Below are positions 1 to 6,751 of a DNA stretch of 46,963 nt, in pieces (position 1 is the first letter of the stretch; each line of letters begins with the position of its first letter). This DNA is from a virus, in IMG/VR virus record IMGVR_UViG_3300014913_000020, positions 1 to 46,963 of that record, one strand, 5' to 3'. A model generated the notes under the pieces. It saw nothing but the letters and a program-made list of their open reading frames with translations, was not told the origin of the DNA and made no database searches. Made by a program: the position numbers and the translations under genes.

Positions 1-117
1 AGATGGAAAATTGATAAAGCCGATACCCGCCGAGGCGAATCTTGTGTCTTGGTGGCAGTCGCAAAGCTCAATGTTGATCGGATGGACACCCCCGCACTGG
101 AAGCCTGGGTTGTTTAG
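1..117 (+). CDS. possible 3' end of a gene cut by the window edge
   Basis: A frame open from base 1 to a TAG at 115-117 encodes 38 residues ending in LEAWVV. No family is recognised. If the molecule is circular it joins in frame to the ATG at 46856, giving a 74-residue protein with a Cys pair near the join. The frame starting at base 2 is also open, to 148, so the choice of frame is uncertain. Confidence 0.3.
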   Translation, partial: RWKIDKADTRRGESCVLVAVAKLNVDRMDTPALEAWVV

Positions 118-148
118 GCTTGGGTTTCAGGCGCGGAGCGAAATTAAG

Positions 149-409
149 TGAATCACAACCCCGCCAAAATTCACCAGTGAGATGGGGGAATGAGGCGGGT
201 TGAGATAGCCGATTGTATGTCGGCAAATATATCCACATTTTATCAGTCTCATAGTGATTGATAGAGAATACCAAATAGAATCCTATTTCTATGGTTGGGC
301 TACTCTCTAGGAAGGCAGGCGGCGAGTATAAGCAGTTCAGTCTATAATTTGAGTTTGTAACGCCTCTTTTGTGGAGGTGAGGCAAGCCAAAAAATGTAGT
401 ATAATCTTA
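149..409 (+). other. non-coding control region with inverted repeats
   Basis: No convincing gene is visible. The stretch holds a hairpin at about 264-311 (TAGAGAATACCAA against TTGGGCTACTCTCTA, with an inner AAATAG/CTATTT stem), two TATAAT hexamers (343-348 and 400-405) without good -35 partners, and TGAGGCGGG at 191-199. That last segment is complementary to the left arm of the terminator at 410-431, so it could act as an antiterminator arm. Confidence 0.5.
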
Positions 410-437
410 CCCGCCTCAGCACTGAGGCGGGTTTTTC
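410..437 (+). terminator. intrinsic terminator
   Basis: CCCGCCTCAG (410-419) pairs perfectly with CTGAGGCGGG (422-431), followed by TTTTT (432-436). It separates whatever lies to the left from the promoter at 452. Confidence 0.8.
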
Positions 438-451
438 TGTTGGGGAGCGTC

Positions 452-480
452 TTGACTTGCCTATTCCAGCGTGGTACAAT
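452..480 (+). promoter_or_regulatory. sigma70-type promoter for the 595-2814 operon
   Basis: TTGACT (452-457), 17 bp spacer, TACAAT (475-480). It lies just downstream of the terminator at 410 and starts a transcript at about 486 that begins with a structured leader. Confidence 0.8.
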
Positions 481-484
481 AGAG

Positions 485-594
485 AAGCTAAAGACACACT
501 AGAAATATAGCTTTCTCGGCTTTTTGTGTCATTGTGTCTTTAGCAGGTTCATCGACACGAAAGGCCGAGAGAGCTATTTTTTATGGAGGGAATT
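485..594 (+). promoter_or_regulatory. structured leader L1 with interleaved inverted repeats
   Basis: Arm A GCTAAAGACACA (487-498) pairs perfectly with A' (533-544). Arm B AGCTTTCTCGGC (509-520) pairs with B' GCCGAGAGAGCT (564-575), 11 of 12. The order is A-B-A'-B', so one arm of each helix lies within the span of the other. B:B' is followed by T6 (577-582), like an intrinsic terminator, and then at once by the GGAGG ribosome site (584-588) of the gene at 595. Leaders at 32999, 34164 and 35176 share the plan. Whether it is an attenuator or a pseudoknot is inference. Confidence 0.65.
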
Positions 595-1008
595 ATGGAA
601 ATAACAGAATCAGAATGGGGCATTCTTTTCGAGTCGCTGCGCTACACAAAAGAGGCGTTCCAAAAGTATGAGTATTACCCGTCTAGGGAGTTCAAGCAAG
701 GCAGAATTAAAGAGGTTGATTCGCCGGCAGAAAAGTTGAAGGCGATAAAAACGCCGCCTATTTTGACGGGAGAAGAAGAATCTGTAATTGATGAATGTTT
801 TGGCGGCGACTTTGGCGGAATTATACATGCCGAAACAAGAAACGGGCTTTTCATTTTTATGCGCACGGTTTTGGGAGAGGACTGTCTTGAAGTGCGAACA
901 GTGCAAGAATTGAAAGACGGAATAGCTGGCGCACAAAAAGAACTGGCAGAAAATCCAGCAAAAAGCGACGGCGAACTATATGATGTTTTGTCGGAATGGA
1001 TAGGCTGA
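595..1008 (+). CDS. hypothetical protein, 137 aa
   Basis: First gene after the 452 promoter and leader L1. The ATG at 595 is chosen over the in-frame ATG at 583 because GGAGG at 584-588 then lies at normal distance. The product is acidic, soluble and without signal peptide or membrane segment; the N-terminal part (ITESEWGILFESL) is helical and the C-terminus ends in a DVLSEWIG helix. No family recognised. Its stop is 1 nt before the next start, so it is translated together with the ParB-methyltransferase gene at 1010. A role linked to that enzyme is possible but unproven. Confidence 0.8.
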   Translation: MEITESEWGILFESLRYTKEAFQKYEYYPSREFKQGRIKEVDSPAEKLKAIKTPPILTGEEESVIDECFGGDFGGIIHAETRNGLFIFMRTVLGEDCLEVRTVQELKDGIAGAQKELAENPAKSDGELYDVLSEWIG

Positions 1009-1009
1009 A

Positions 1010-2404
1010 ATGATACCAAAGATTGATCCAGAATTTCAAGATTTATTGAGAACGCTAACAACAGAAGAATACAGTCTACTTGAGAAAAGCATACTGTTTG
1101 AGGGCATACGCGATCCCCTTGTGGTTTGGCGTGGCTTGCTAGTTGACGGGCATAATCGCTTTGGAATTGCAGAAAAACACAACCTAGAATACAAAACCGT
1201 CAACCTTGACTTGCCCGATAGAATATCGGTTAAAATTTGGATGTATCGAAACCAGCAAGCTCGCAGAAATAACACCCCTCAATATCTGTCGTATTGTCGG
1301 GGCAAGCAGTATGAATTGGAGAAGCTCCAGCAAGGCGGCAATAGGGGAAACCAATATTTGGCAAAAGATCAAAATGATCTTTTGCCACTCCCAACAGCCC
1401 AGCGCATAGCCAAAGAAACCGGCGTTTCAGCACCCACAGTCAAACGAGATGCGGAATATGCCAAAGCGGTTGACAAGATAAAAGAGGTGGCCGGAAAAAA
1501 GGCACGGGACGCTATTCTTTCCGCCGAAGTGCGCATGACTAAAAAAGAAGTCAAAGAGACGGCGAAGCTCGCAGAAAGCGATCCGGCGTTGGTGGTAGCG
1601 GTGGCTACTGGCGAAAAGACAATCAAGGCAGCTAAGAGAGAAATCAGAAAAGAAAAGCCACGCCCAACCCCAACACCTGCCACAAAAAGCCCACGCATAA
1701 TAGTTGCCAAAGCCCACGCAATGCCCCAAGTAAAAAGCGAGACAATCGACATTATCATTACCAGCCCCCCATACAACTTGGGCGCGTCAAGCTGGCCTAT
1801 GGGCGGCGACGGTAGAACGCCCAGAGGTGACGGGATTGGATATATAGATGATATGAAAGAACTTGAGTACCAATCGTGGCAAATCGCTTGCCTGAAAGAA
1901 ATGTACAGAGTCGCCAAACCCGGCGCGTCTTTGTTCTACAACCACAAAAACAGAAACAAAAACGGCCGCGTTATTTCTCCTTTTGAATGGCTACTCGACA
2001 AGGGCAACCAGTGGATAATACGTCAAGAAATCATTTGGGACAGAGGCAGCACGCACAACCACAGCGCATCTTTGTTCTGGCCCCACGATGAGCGCATTTA
2101 TTGGATGACAAAGGGCAAGCCAACGTTACCAGATCGGCCGGTTGGAATGCCCACGATATGGAAGTTTCACGGGCCGGTGGCAGGGACTTGGCACCCCGCT
2201 CCATTTTGTGGCGAATTGCCTAGAAAATGTCTTGACGCAGTCGGGCGCGAGGGGGTGACAGTACTCGATCCATTTGCAGGCAGTTGCACGACATTGCAAG
2301 CTGCGCTGATGTTTGATTATGATGCGGTTGGCGTTGACATTTCAAAGGAATATCTTGAGCGGGCAAAAAAGGAGAATGGATGGACGAAAAACTTAGAAAT
2401 TTAG
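1010..2404 (+). CDS. ParB-domain / DNA methyltransferase fusion
   Basis: 464 residues. The N-terminal ~100 residues resemble the ParB/sulfiredoxin fold (EYSLLEKSILFEGIRDPLVVW, then VDGHNR), followed by a helical, Lys-rich linker. The C-terminal half is an amino-DNA methyltransferase: catalytic motif IV TSPPYNLG at about 251-258 precedes the SAM-binding motif DPFAGSCT at about 419-426, the beta-class order of N4-cytosine/N6-adenine enzymes. Such fusions are common in phages and usually act as solitary methylases that protect phage DNA. It overlaps the next gene by 25 nt. A second fusion of this type lies at 4736. The target sequence cannot be told. Confidence 0.92.
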   Translation: MIPKIDPEFQDLLRTLTTEEYSLLEKSILFEGIRDPLVVWRGLLVDGHNRFGIAEKHNLEYKTVNLDLPDRISVKIWMYRNQQARRNNTPQYLSYCRGKQYELEKLQQGGNRGNQYLAKDQNDLLPLPTAQRIAKETGVSAPTVKRDAEYAKAVDKIKEVAGKKARDAILSAEVRMTKKEVKETAKLAESDPALVVAVATGEKTIKAAKREIRKEKPRPTPTPATKSPRIIVAKAHAMPQVKSETIDIIITSPPYNLGASSWPMGGDGRTPRGDGIGYIDDMKELEYQSWQIACLKEMYRVAKPGASLFYNHKNRNKNGRVISPFEWLLDKGNQWIIRQEIIWDRGSTHNHSASLFWPHDERIYWMTKGKPTLPDRPVGMPTIWKFHGPVAGTWHPAPFCGELPRKCLDAVGREGVTVLDPFAGSCTTLQAALMFDYDAVGVDISKEYLERAKKENGWTKNLEI

Positions 2405-2814
2405 AAGGTTCAAAAAAGCACGATGTTTTTAAGCGTATGCACAAAAGCATAAACAAGTATTTTTATGCCACCGACGGCGACTTGTGTTTAATTAGCAAAA
2501 AACCACCGGGAACAGTTGCGTACTTAGATTATAAAGATTCAGGTGACAAAGTGACGTTTTCAGAGGCGATACAATATAATGAATGGATGAATCTAGCTCC
2601 GGTTTACATTGTGGTGGGTGCAAATCCAGAAAGCGGACAATTTAAGATATCGCGTTATCTTGGCGCAAATTGGAAGCCAGAACCGCCGACTGTGAAATAT
2701 GGGGAGGTGATCTACACAAAAAACTGGAAGGATTTTGAAATCTGGGAGGAGTCGCTACGTGCAGAATATACCAAGCGTGGCGGCTGGCACTCGCTCCAAC
2801 CAAATCAAAGCTGA
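2380..2814 (+). CDS. hypothetical protein, possibly nuclease-fold
   Basis: 144 residues, start ATG 2380 after GGAGAATGG, overlapping the 3' end of the methyltransferase gene by 25 nt. The middle (VAYLDYKDSGDKVTFSEAI, then PVYIVVGA) has a strand-Asp-X-Lys-strand pattern reminiscent of PD-(D/E)XK nucleases, but no complete motif can be claimed. Coupling to a methyltransferase would fit a restriction-modification-like pair. Equally it may be an unrelated phage accessory protein. Last gene of the operon; a promoter follows immediately at 2822. Confidence 0.75.
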   Translation: MDEKLRNLEGSKKHDVFKRMHKSINKYFYATDGDLCLISKKPPGTVAYLDYKDSGDKVTFSEAIQYNEWMNLAPVYIVVGANPESGQFKISRYLGANWKPEPPTVKYGEVIYTKNWKDFEIWEESLRAEYTKRGGWHSLQPNQS

Positions 2815-2821
2815 ATTACTC

Positions 2822-2850
2822 TTGACAACCCCTCCCAAAAATGATACTAT
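2822..2850 (+). promoter_or_regulatory. sigma70-type promoter
   Basis: TTGACA (2822-2827), 17 bp, TACTAT (2845-2850). The next 130 nt contain no real ORF and end in a terminator at 2944, so this promoter seems to serve a small RNA. Confidence 0.7.
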
Positions 2851-2856
2851 GTAGGT

Positions 2857-2978
2857 GACAGGTTCTAATTGCTTTCCTGTCAATTTCTGTTTTTGGTTAT
2901 GTTGGACATTTGAATACTCCTTTTCAAAATGCGCAAAGCACGGCCCGCCTGAGTAGACACAGGCGGGTTTGTGTTTTA
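2857..2978 (+). ncRNA. candidate phage small RNA, ~120 nt
   Basis: The segment lies between a good promoter (2822-2850) and an intrinsic terminator (2944-2977), with no ORF longer than a few codons. It can form TGACAGG/CCTGTCA (about 2857-2883). TGGACAT (about 2904-2910) can pair with ATGTCCA just after the terminator hairpin. Function unknown; the call rests only on promoter, terminator and lack of coding. Confidence 0.45.
2944..2977 (+). terminator. intrinsic terminator
   Basis: CCCGCCTG (2944-2951), 8-nt loop, CAGGCGGG (2960-2967), then a T-rich tail TTTGTGTTTT. Confidence 0.75.
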
Positions 2979-2989
2979 TGTCCACTATC

Positions 2990-3018
2990 TTGATTTTCGA
3001 TTCCGTTTGTGATATACT
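2990..3018 (+). promoter_or_regulatory. sigma70-type promoter for the lysis-like operon
   Basis: TTGATT (2990-2995), 17 bp, TATACT (3013-3018). It lies directly after the terminator at 2944-2977 and about 90 nt before the first membrane-protein gene. Confidence 0.75.
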
Positions 3019-3026
3019 AGATTTAC

Positions 3027-3082
3027 GCCCCGCCTCACACTCTGCAAAATCAGGGCTGGCGACACAACTCGTGGGGTGGGGC
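3027..3082 (+). promoter_or_regulatory. leader hairpin before gene 3103
   Basis: GCCCCGCCTCAC (3027-3038) pairs with GTGGGGTGGGGC (3071-3082) over 12 bp with two G-U pairs. It sits in the 5' UTR, 20 nt before the start, just upstream of the GGAGG site. It lacks a T-run, so it is more likely an RNA-stability or translation element than a terminator. Confidence 0.5.
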
Positions 3083-3102
3083 TGAATAGAAATGGAGGAA
3101 AT

Positions 3103-3297
3103 ATGGACGCAAAAAAGTTTTGGGAGTCTAAAACATTCTGGTTTTTTCTTTTAACGCTGCTTGTATCTATAGCTGGCGTTTTTGGTTTTGGTGGATTTGA
3201 GCCGACCGCCGAACAATTAGAGATTACGGGGGCAGTCGTGGCGATTGTTGGTATCATTTTGAGATTTGTCACCAAAGAGCCTATAAAGTTGAACTAG
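3103..3297 (+). CDS. small membrane protein, holin-like
   Basis: 64 residues; start at ATG 3103 because GGAGG lies just before it (an in-frame GTG at 3076 lies within the leader hairpin). A charged N-terminus (MDAKKFWESKT) is followed by a hydrophobic helix FWFFLLTLLVSIAGVFGF, then a second helix ITGAVVAIVGIILRFV and a short basic tail. Two membrane passes, small size and charged ends are usual for class II phage holins, and an RlpA-like secreted protein is encoded nearby. Holins have little sequence signature, so the function is inferred. Confidence 0.75.
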   Translation: MDAKKFWESKTFWFFLLTLLVSIAGVFGFGGFEPTAEQLEITGAVVAIVGIILRFVTKEPIKLN

Positions 3298-3300
3298 TCA

Positions 3301-3642
3301 ATGTCACTATTCCAAATCATCACCCTCGTTATAGCATTGCTCGCAGCGGGGCTTTTGCTTTGGGGGGTGTGGCGAGACGTTACTCGCCGAGAACGCAGAG
3401 AACAGACGCGCGAAATCAGAAACGCTCAAATGGTGGAAATGATGCGCAGTGTATCGCAGATGGCCGATGCCACCGTGAGGTATTTGGAGGCGCAGGGCGC
3501 TGGGCAGCGCAAACATTTTGAGGAGAGCATTGAGAATTTCTTTCAATTGCACAAAGGGCAGTCTGATATACTGAAAAAAATAGACGCGCAACACGAACTC
3601 ACGCGGGGGGAATTGGGCTATGGGAGGCGTAAAAGTGATTAA
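3301..3642 (+). CDS. membrane-anchored coiled-coil protein
   Basis: 113 residues. One N-terminal membrane helix (residues ~3-22, IITLVIALLAAGLLLWGVW), then a basic, heptad-rich region (RRERREQTREIRNAQMVEMM) predicted to lie on the cytoplasmic or periplasmic side. The topology recalls an i-spanin or a phage membrane accessory protein, but no family is recognised. Start 3 nt after the previous stop; the 3' end overlaps the next gene by 23 nt. Confidence 0.75.
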   Translation: MSLFQIITLVIALLAAGLLLWGVWRDVTRRERREQTREIRNAQMVEMMRSVSQMADATVRYLEAQGAGQRKHFEESIENFFQLHKGQSDILKKIDAQHELTRGELGYGRRKSD

Positions 3643-3916
3643 AGTACCAATCACAATAGCCGGCGGTGTCGTTGCCGGAATCATAGGGCACCAATTCAGA
3701 GAGCCAATAATCAGGCCATTCGACACACCAACAGCCCGTATAGCCTGTTATACCGCCGGGCATTTGATTTGTTCTATCGTTGGCGCGTTCATATTTTTGG
3801 CGATGGGCAATACAAGAGAAGACGCAGCGAGTTTTTTTGTAGCATCATTGCTGGCGGGTGGCGGAGTGGGGGCGGGTGTAGCACTAGGTACGTATCTCGA
3901 AGCTGGCAAAAAATGA
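3620..3916 (+). CDS. small membrane protein, glycine-rich
   Basis: 98 residues. ATG 3620 lies within the previous gene. Two or three hydrophobic segments: ITIAGGVVAGIIG, ICSIVGAFIFLAMG and ASFFVASLLAGGGVGAGVALG. The Gly/Ala-rich last helix and position in a row of small membrane proteins suggest a holin or antiholin. Function inferred from context only. Ends with AAATGA, where the next ATG overlaps. Confidence 0.72.
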   Translation: MGGVKVIKVPITIAGGVVAGIIGHQFREPIIRPFDTPTARIACYTAGHLICSIVGAFIFLAMGNTREDAASFFVASLLAGGGVGAGVALGTYLEAGKK

Positions 3917-4203
3917 CAGATCTAATCGAATTGCTCCAACAGTCCATTTCCGAACTAGAGCAAACCGGTAGTGAGCTCAGAACTGGCGTACAAACCGCAT
4001 TGATTTTGATACGCAGCCCGGTAGGTGTTGTGCGGGATTTGAACGTACAAGATTTGCCGGATGCGCCAACGCTCAAAAAGAGTTTGACGGCATTGCGTGC
4101 CACGCTTGAACATACGCAAGAGGTTGCGATGAGAATGATAGACAAAATTACAGTAGCGAGCGGTACAACACAGATGCTGATAGATGAAATACAAAATGAC
4201 TAA
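3913..4203 (+). CDS. hypothetical helical protein, 96 aa
   Basis: ATG 3913 overlaps the previous stop (ATGA), so translational coupling is expected; an upstream in-frame ATG at 3769 lies inside the previous gene and is ignored. The sequence is almost entirely amphipathic helix (LIELLQQSISELEQTGSEL, then TLKKSLTALRATLEHTQEVA), with no membrane segment and no recognised family. It sits between two membrane-type proteins and could be a soluble partner of the lysis block. Confidence 0.72.
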   Translation: MTDLIELLQQSISELEQTGSELRTGVQTALILIRSPVGVVRDLNVQDLPDAPTLKKSLTALRATLEHTQEVAMRMIDKITVASGTTQMLIDEIQND

Positions 4204-4648
4204 TCCATTCACGTTTCTCCCCAAGCCCGGCGCGGTTCTCCCGCTGCGCCGGGTGAGGTGGGCTATTCTAATCCTGATTAGTCTAATTCTCTGCACGCCC
4301 GCCCAGGCGCAAGGGCCAGAGGTAGCCACGTGGTATCATTATTCAGGCAATGTCACCCGCTCAGGATATTGGTACGATGAAATTAATGTGCCATTCGTGG
4401 CGGTAGACGCTGGGCAAGTTCACCTGCTGCACCACATCGTAACAGGCAGCGCAAACAGCAAACGATTCAGGGCCGTAATTTTGGATACTGGCTATTTCGC
4501 AGGGCATTGTGTCGAGCAGGCTACCGGGTGTTATCCTATCGTTTTGGATATGAGTCGGGAAATGTACGAGGGGTTGGGGTTGGCGGGGCTGTCGGCGGTG
4601 TTGGATTGGTGGGCAGTGGATAAAAGTGTTTGGTGGGGGAAATTATGA
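4196..4648 (+). CDS. secreted RlpA-like double-psi beta-barrel protein
   Basis: 150 residues with a signal peptide or anchor (RWAILILISLILC, cut probably after AQA). The mature part shows the RlpA pattern: ATWYHYSGNVTRSGYWYD near the N-terminus, VILDTGYF (the conserved Asp of the barrel) and PIVLDMSREMYEGLGL, the usual helix after the barrel. RlpA proteins are lytic transglycosylases acting on peptidoglycan, so this may be the phage lysin. ATG 4196 overlaps the previous stop. A GTG at 4253, just after a CCCGGCGC/GCGCCGGG hairpin (4226-4253), would give a shorter, cleaner signal peptide. Confidence 0.75.
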   Translation: MTNPFTFLPKPGAVLPLRRVRWAILILISLILCTPAQAQGPEVATWYHYSGNVTRSGYWYDEINVPFVAVDAGQVHLLHHIVTGSANSKRFRAVILDTGYFAGHCVEQATGCYPIVLDMSREMYEGLGLAGLSAVLDWWAVDKSVWWGKL

Positions 4649-4728
4649 ACCGGGGGCTTTTAGCAATTTGTGTGATTATCGTGGTGCTGGGCATTGGTTA
4701 TCTGGCAAGTCAGCATCCGTCGTGGTGA
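4645..4728 (+). CDS. tiny single-pass membrane protein, 27 aa
   Basis: ATG 4645 overlaps the TGA of the RlpA-like gene and the frame closes at 4726-4728, 7 nt before the next start. The product is one hydrophobic helix (LLAICVIIVVLGIGYLA) with a short SQHPSWW tail. Its size, coupling and place at the end of the lysis block suggest a holin modulator or membrane micro-protein. No family recognised. Confidence 0.6.
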   Translation: MNRGLLAICVIIVVLGIGYLASQHPSW

Positions 4729-4735
4729 GGTTGGT

Positions 4736-5998
4736 ATGAGTGAAAAAATAGAACAAGCGAAATTATCAAGTTTGATACCAGACAGCCGCAACGCCAATGC
4801 TGGCACAGAGCGCGGAACGTATATGCTAGACTATTCCCTGCGCAACTTGGGAGCCGGGCGTTCAATTCTCATTGATAAAGAAGGCCGCATCATTGCAGGG
4901 AACAAAACCGCAGAGGCGGCGGGGGCTATCGGGCTTGACGATGTGATCATTGTCGAGACAGACGGCACAAAACTTGTAGCGGTGAAGCGAACCGATTTGG
5001 ACTTGACAACCGATGAAGAGGCACGGTTAATGGCGTATGCTGATAACCGGGTGAGTGAGGTTGGGTTCGAGCTTGACTTGGAAGAGTTGCAGATTGATAT
5101 TGGGGAGGGGCTGGACCTGTCGGGGCTGTTTACCGATATTGAAATAGACGAGATGTTCCCAAGCGATGAGGAGAAACCCGATCCAGGCGCACAGGTTGAT
5201 AAGGCTGAAGTGTTGTTGGAAAAGTGGGGGGTTGAAAGAGGCCAGATATGGACGGCTGGACGGCACAGAATTATGTGTGGGGATTCTACGAGCGCGGAAG
5301 ATGTGGGGCGGCTGATGGAGGGAGAGGTCGTCCGGCTTGCAGTGCTTGATCCACCTTACGGCGTGGATTATGCCGACAAGAATAAATTCCTTAATGTGGC
5401 TGGCAAGGGCAGCCACATCCAAACAGATATAATTGGCGACAAGCTAGAAAAAGGCGACAAAGCAAAAATACAAAAAATGTGGAAAGATTCATTTTTTCAG
5501 ATGTCGGAGAATATGTCGCCGGGTGCGGTTGTTTATTGTTTTATGCCGCAAGGCGGCGACCAGATGATGATGATGATGATGATGGACGGTGCGGGAATTG
5601 AGCCGCGCCACGAGTTGATATGGGTTAAAAACAACCACGTTTTAGGGCGTGTTGATTATGCCTACAAACACGAGCCGATATTGTATGCTTGGAAAAAAGG
5701 CGGCCATCATTTCTATGGAGATTTTCAGACATCGGTGCTAGAGTTTCCAAAGCCGCACAAAAGCGATTTGCACCCCACAATGAAACCTGTTGATCTTCTA
5801 AAAAGACTTGTGCAAAATTCTAGCAAGCGCGGCGAGAACGTGCTTGATTTGTTTCTTGGAAGCGGAAGCGTATTGATAGCCTGCGAGCAAACCAACCGCA
5901 CCGGTTACGGAATGGAAATCGCAGAGAAGTATGTTTCAGTTTGCCTTGAACGGCTTTCTGGAATGGGGTTAGAATGTACTCTTTTGGAGGTTAAATAA
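4736..5998 (+). CDS. ParB-domain / adenine-type DNA methyltransferase fusion
   Basis: 420 residues; ATG 4736 follows a weak ribosome site and is closer to the family start than the in-frame ATG at 4694. N-terminal ParB-like domain (KLSSLIPDSRNAN, GRIIAGNKT, then VKRTDLDLTTDEEARLMAYADN). The C-terminal methylase has motif IV DPPYGVDY at about 205-212 and SAM motif LDLFLGSGSV near the end, the beta-class order typical of N6-adenine phage enzymes. A run of seven Met codons (5564-5584) lies in the middle. It overlaps the convergent HNH gene by 8 nt. Confidence 0.92.
   Translation: MSEKIEQAKLSSLIPDSRNANAGTERGTYMLDYSLRNLGAGRSILIDKEGRIIAGNKTAEAAGAIGLDDVIIVETDGTKLVAVKRTDLDLTTDEEARLMAYADNRVSEVGFELDLEELQIDIGEGLDLSGLFTDIEIDEMFPSDEEKPDPGAQVDKAEVLLEKWGVERGQIWTAGRHRIMCGDSTSAEDVGRLMEGEVVRLAVLDPPYGVDYADKNKFLNVAGKGSHIQTDIIGDKLEKGDKAKIQKMWKDSFFQMSENMSPGAVVYCFMPQGGDQMMMMMMMDGAGIEPRHELIWVKNNHVLGRVDYAYKHEPILYAWKKGGHHFYGDFQTSVLEFPKPHKSDLHPTMKPVDLLKRLVQNSSKRGENVLDLFLGSGSVLIACEQTNRTGYGMEIAEKYVSVCLERLSGMGLECTLLEVK
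5564..5584 (+). repeat. ATG trinucleotide microsatellite, seven copies
   Basis: Seven perfect ATG units, in frame, encode seven consecutive Met residues (about 277-283) between the catalytic DPPY motif and the C-terminal SAM motif. Length change would alter the protein without breaking the frame. Confidence 0.85.
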
Positions 5999-6668
5999 AT
6001 TGACCGTTTTTGCCACGATTACGCAAAGACCTAGCTTTTTTTACCTTTTCAGACTTGCGCAAAGCGCAGCTTCGGCAGTAGGGAGTTTTACCCCTGCCTG
6101 TGATAGTTTTTCCGCAAGCGGCGCACTTGAGCTTTTTTGCACCAATCGGATTCATAGGTCTCTCGCCGTGCGCTATGGTATGGCAAGCCCAACAAAGAGT
6201 AATTCCGTTTTCTGCGACATAGGCAAGGGAGGGGTATTCTCTCATTGTTTTGACGTGGTGGGCGTGGAGGCTTTTTTCGCTGCCGCAGTGCTGGCATTTA
6301 TAATCATCTCTCTTAAAGACAATCCGTCTCCATTTTTTATATTCATACGTTCTGTGATTCGGGAAAGTGTGTATTTTTCTTGCGGCTGTATACCGGCACT
6401 CATTGCCACAATATTTAGTAAAGACGCCTCCTCTCTGTGGAAATTTCTTTCCGCAATAGTTGCACGTAAGAATTGGCGGCAATCTGGCTTTGCCTCGACA
6501 CTGGACACAGGTTACTCTTGTGTCAGTGAGGCTTTTTATAATCTTTTTGCCACATACAGCGCAGTGACTGGTACGGCAGGGCAGGCAGTGTATGTTTTTG
6601 GAGCTTGTAATTTTGAATGGTTTTCCGCAAGATTTGCAATTTCTAATCATCGTGTAGTCTTGTTTCAT
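5991..6668 (-). CDS. HNH homing-type endonuclease with zinc ribbons
   Basis: 225 residues, the only convincing gene on the - strand. The first ~100 residues carry several CXXC pairs (CKSCGKPF, CAVCGKK, CNYCGKKF), then the HNH core: WRRIVFKRDDYKCQHCGSE, LHAHHVKTMREYP and NGITLCWACHTIAHG. A final CAACGK/CRSC zinc ribbon closes the protein. It resembles free-standing phage homing endonucleases, inserted next to conserved genes, here beside the terminase. Start at 6668 after AGGAGAG. It has its own consensus promoter (6690-6718), consistent with an independent mobile gene. Confidence 0.93.
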   Translation of the reverse strand: MKQDYTMIRNCKSCGKPFKITSSKNIHCLPCRTSHCAVCGKKIIKSLTDTRVTCVQCRGKARLPPILTCNYCGKKFPQRGGVFTKYCGNECRYTAARKIHTFPNHRTYEYKKWRRIVFKRDDYKCQHCGSEKSLHAHHVKTMREYPSLAYVAENGITLCWACHTIAHGERPMNPIGAKKLKCAACGKTITGRGKTPYCRSCALRKSEKVKKARSLRNRGKNGQFI

Positions 6669-6689
6669 TTATGTCTCTCCTTTCCACAT

Positions 6690-6718
6690 ATTATATACCA
6701 TAGTATGCGGAATGTCAA
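6690..6718 (-). promoter_or_regulatory. sigma70-type promoter for the HNH gene
   Basis: On the - strand TTGACA (6718-6713), 17 bp, TATAAT (6695-6690): full consensus. It lies about 20 nt before the HNH start and faces away from the terminase operon. Confidence 0.8.
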
Positions 6719-6751
6719 GAGATTATCAGATATGGGCCTTAACTGCGCCCT

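Noticed and set aside
68-385. 105-codon minus-strand ORF at the left end
   Set aside because: It runs across the hairpins at 264-311, has no ribosome site and shows no recognisable protein features.
1369-1917. 182-codon minus-strand ORF within the first methyltransferase
   Set aside because: It is a shadow of the ParB-methyltransferase coding strand and lacks a ribosome site.
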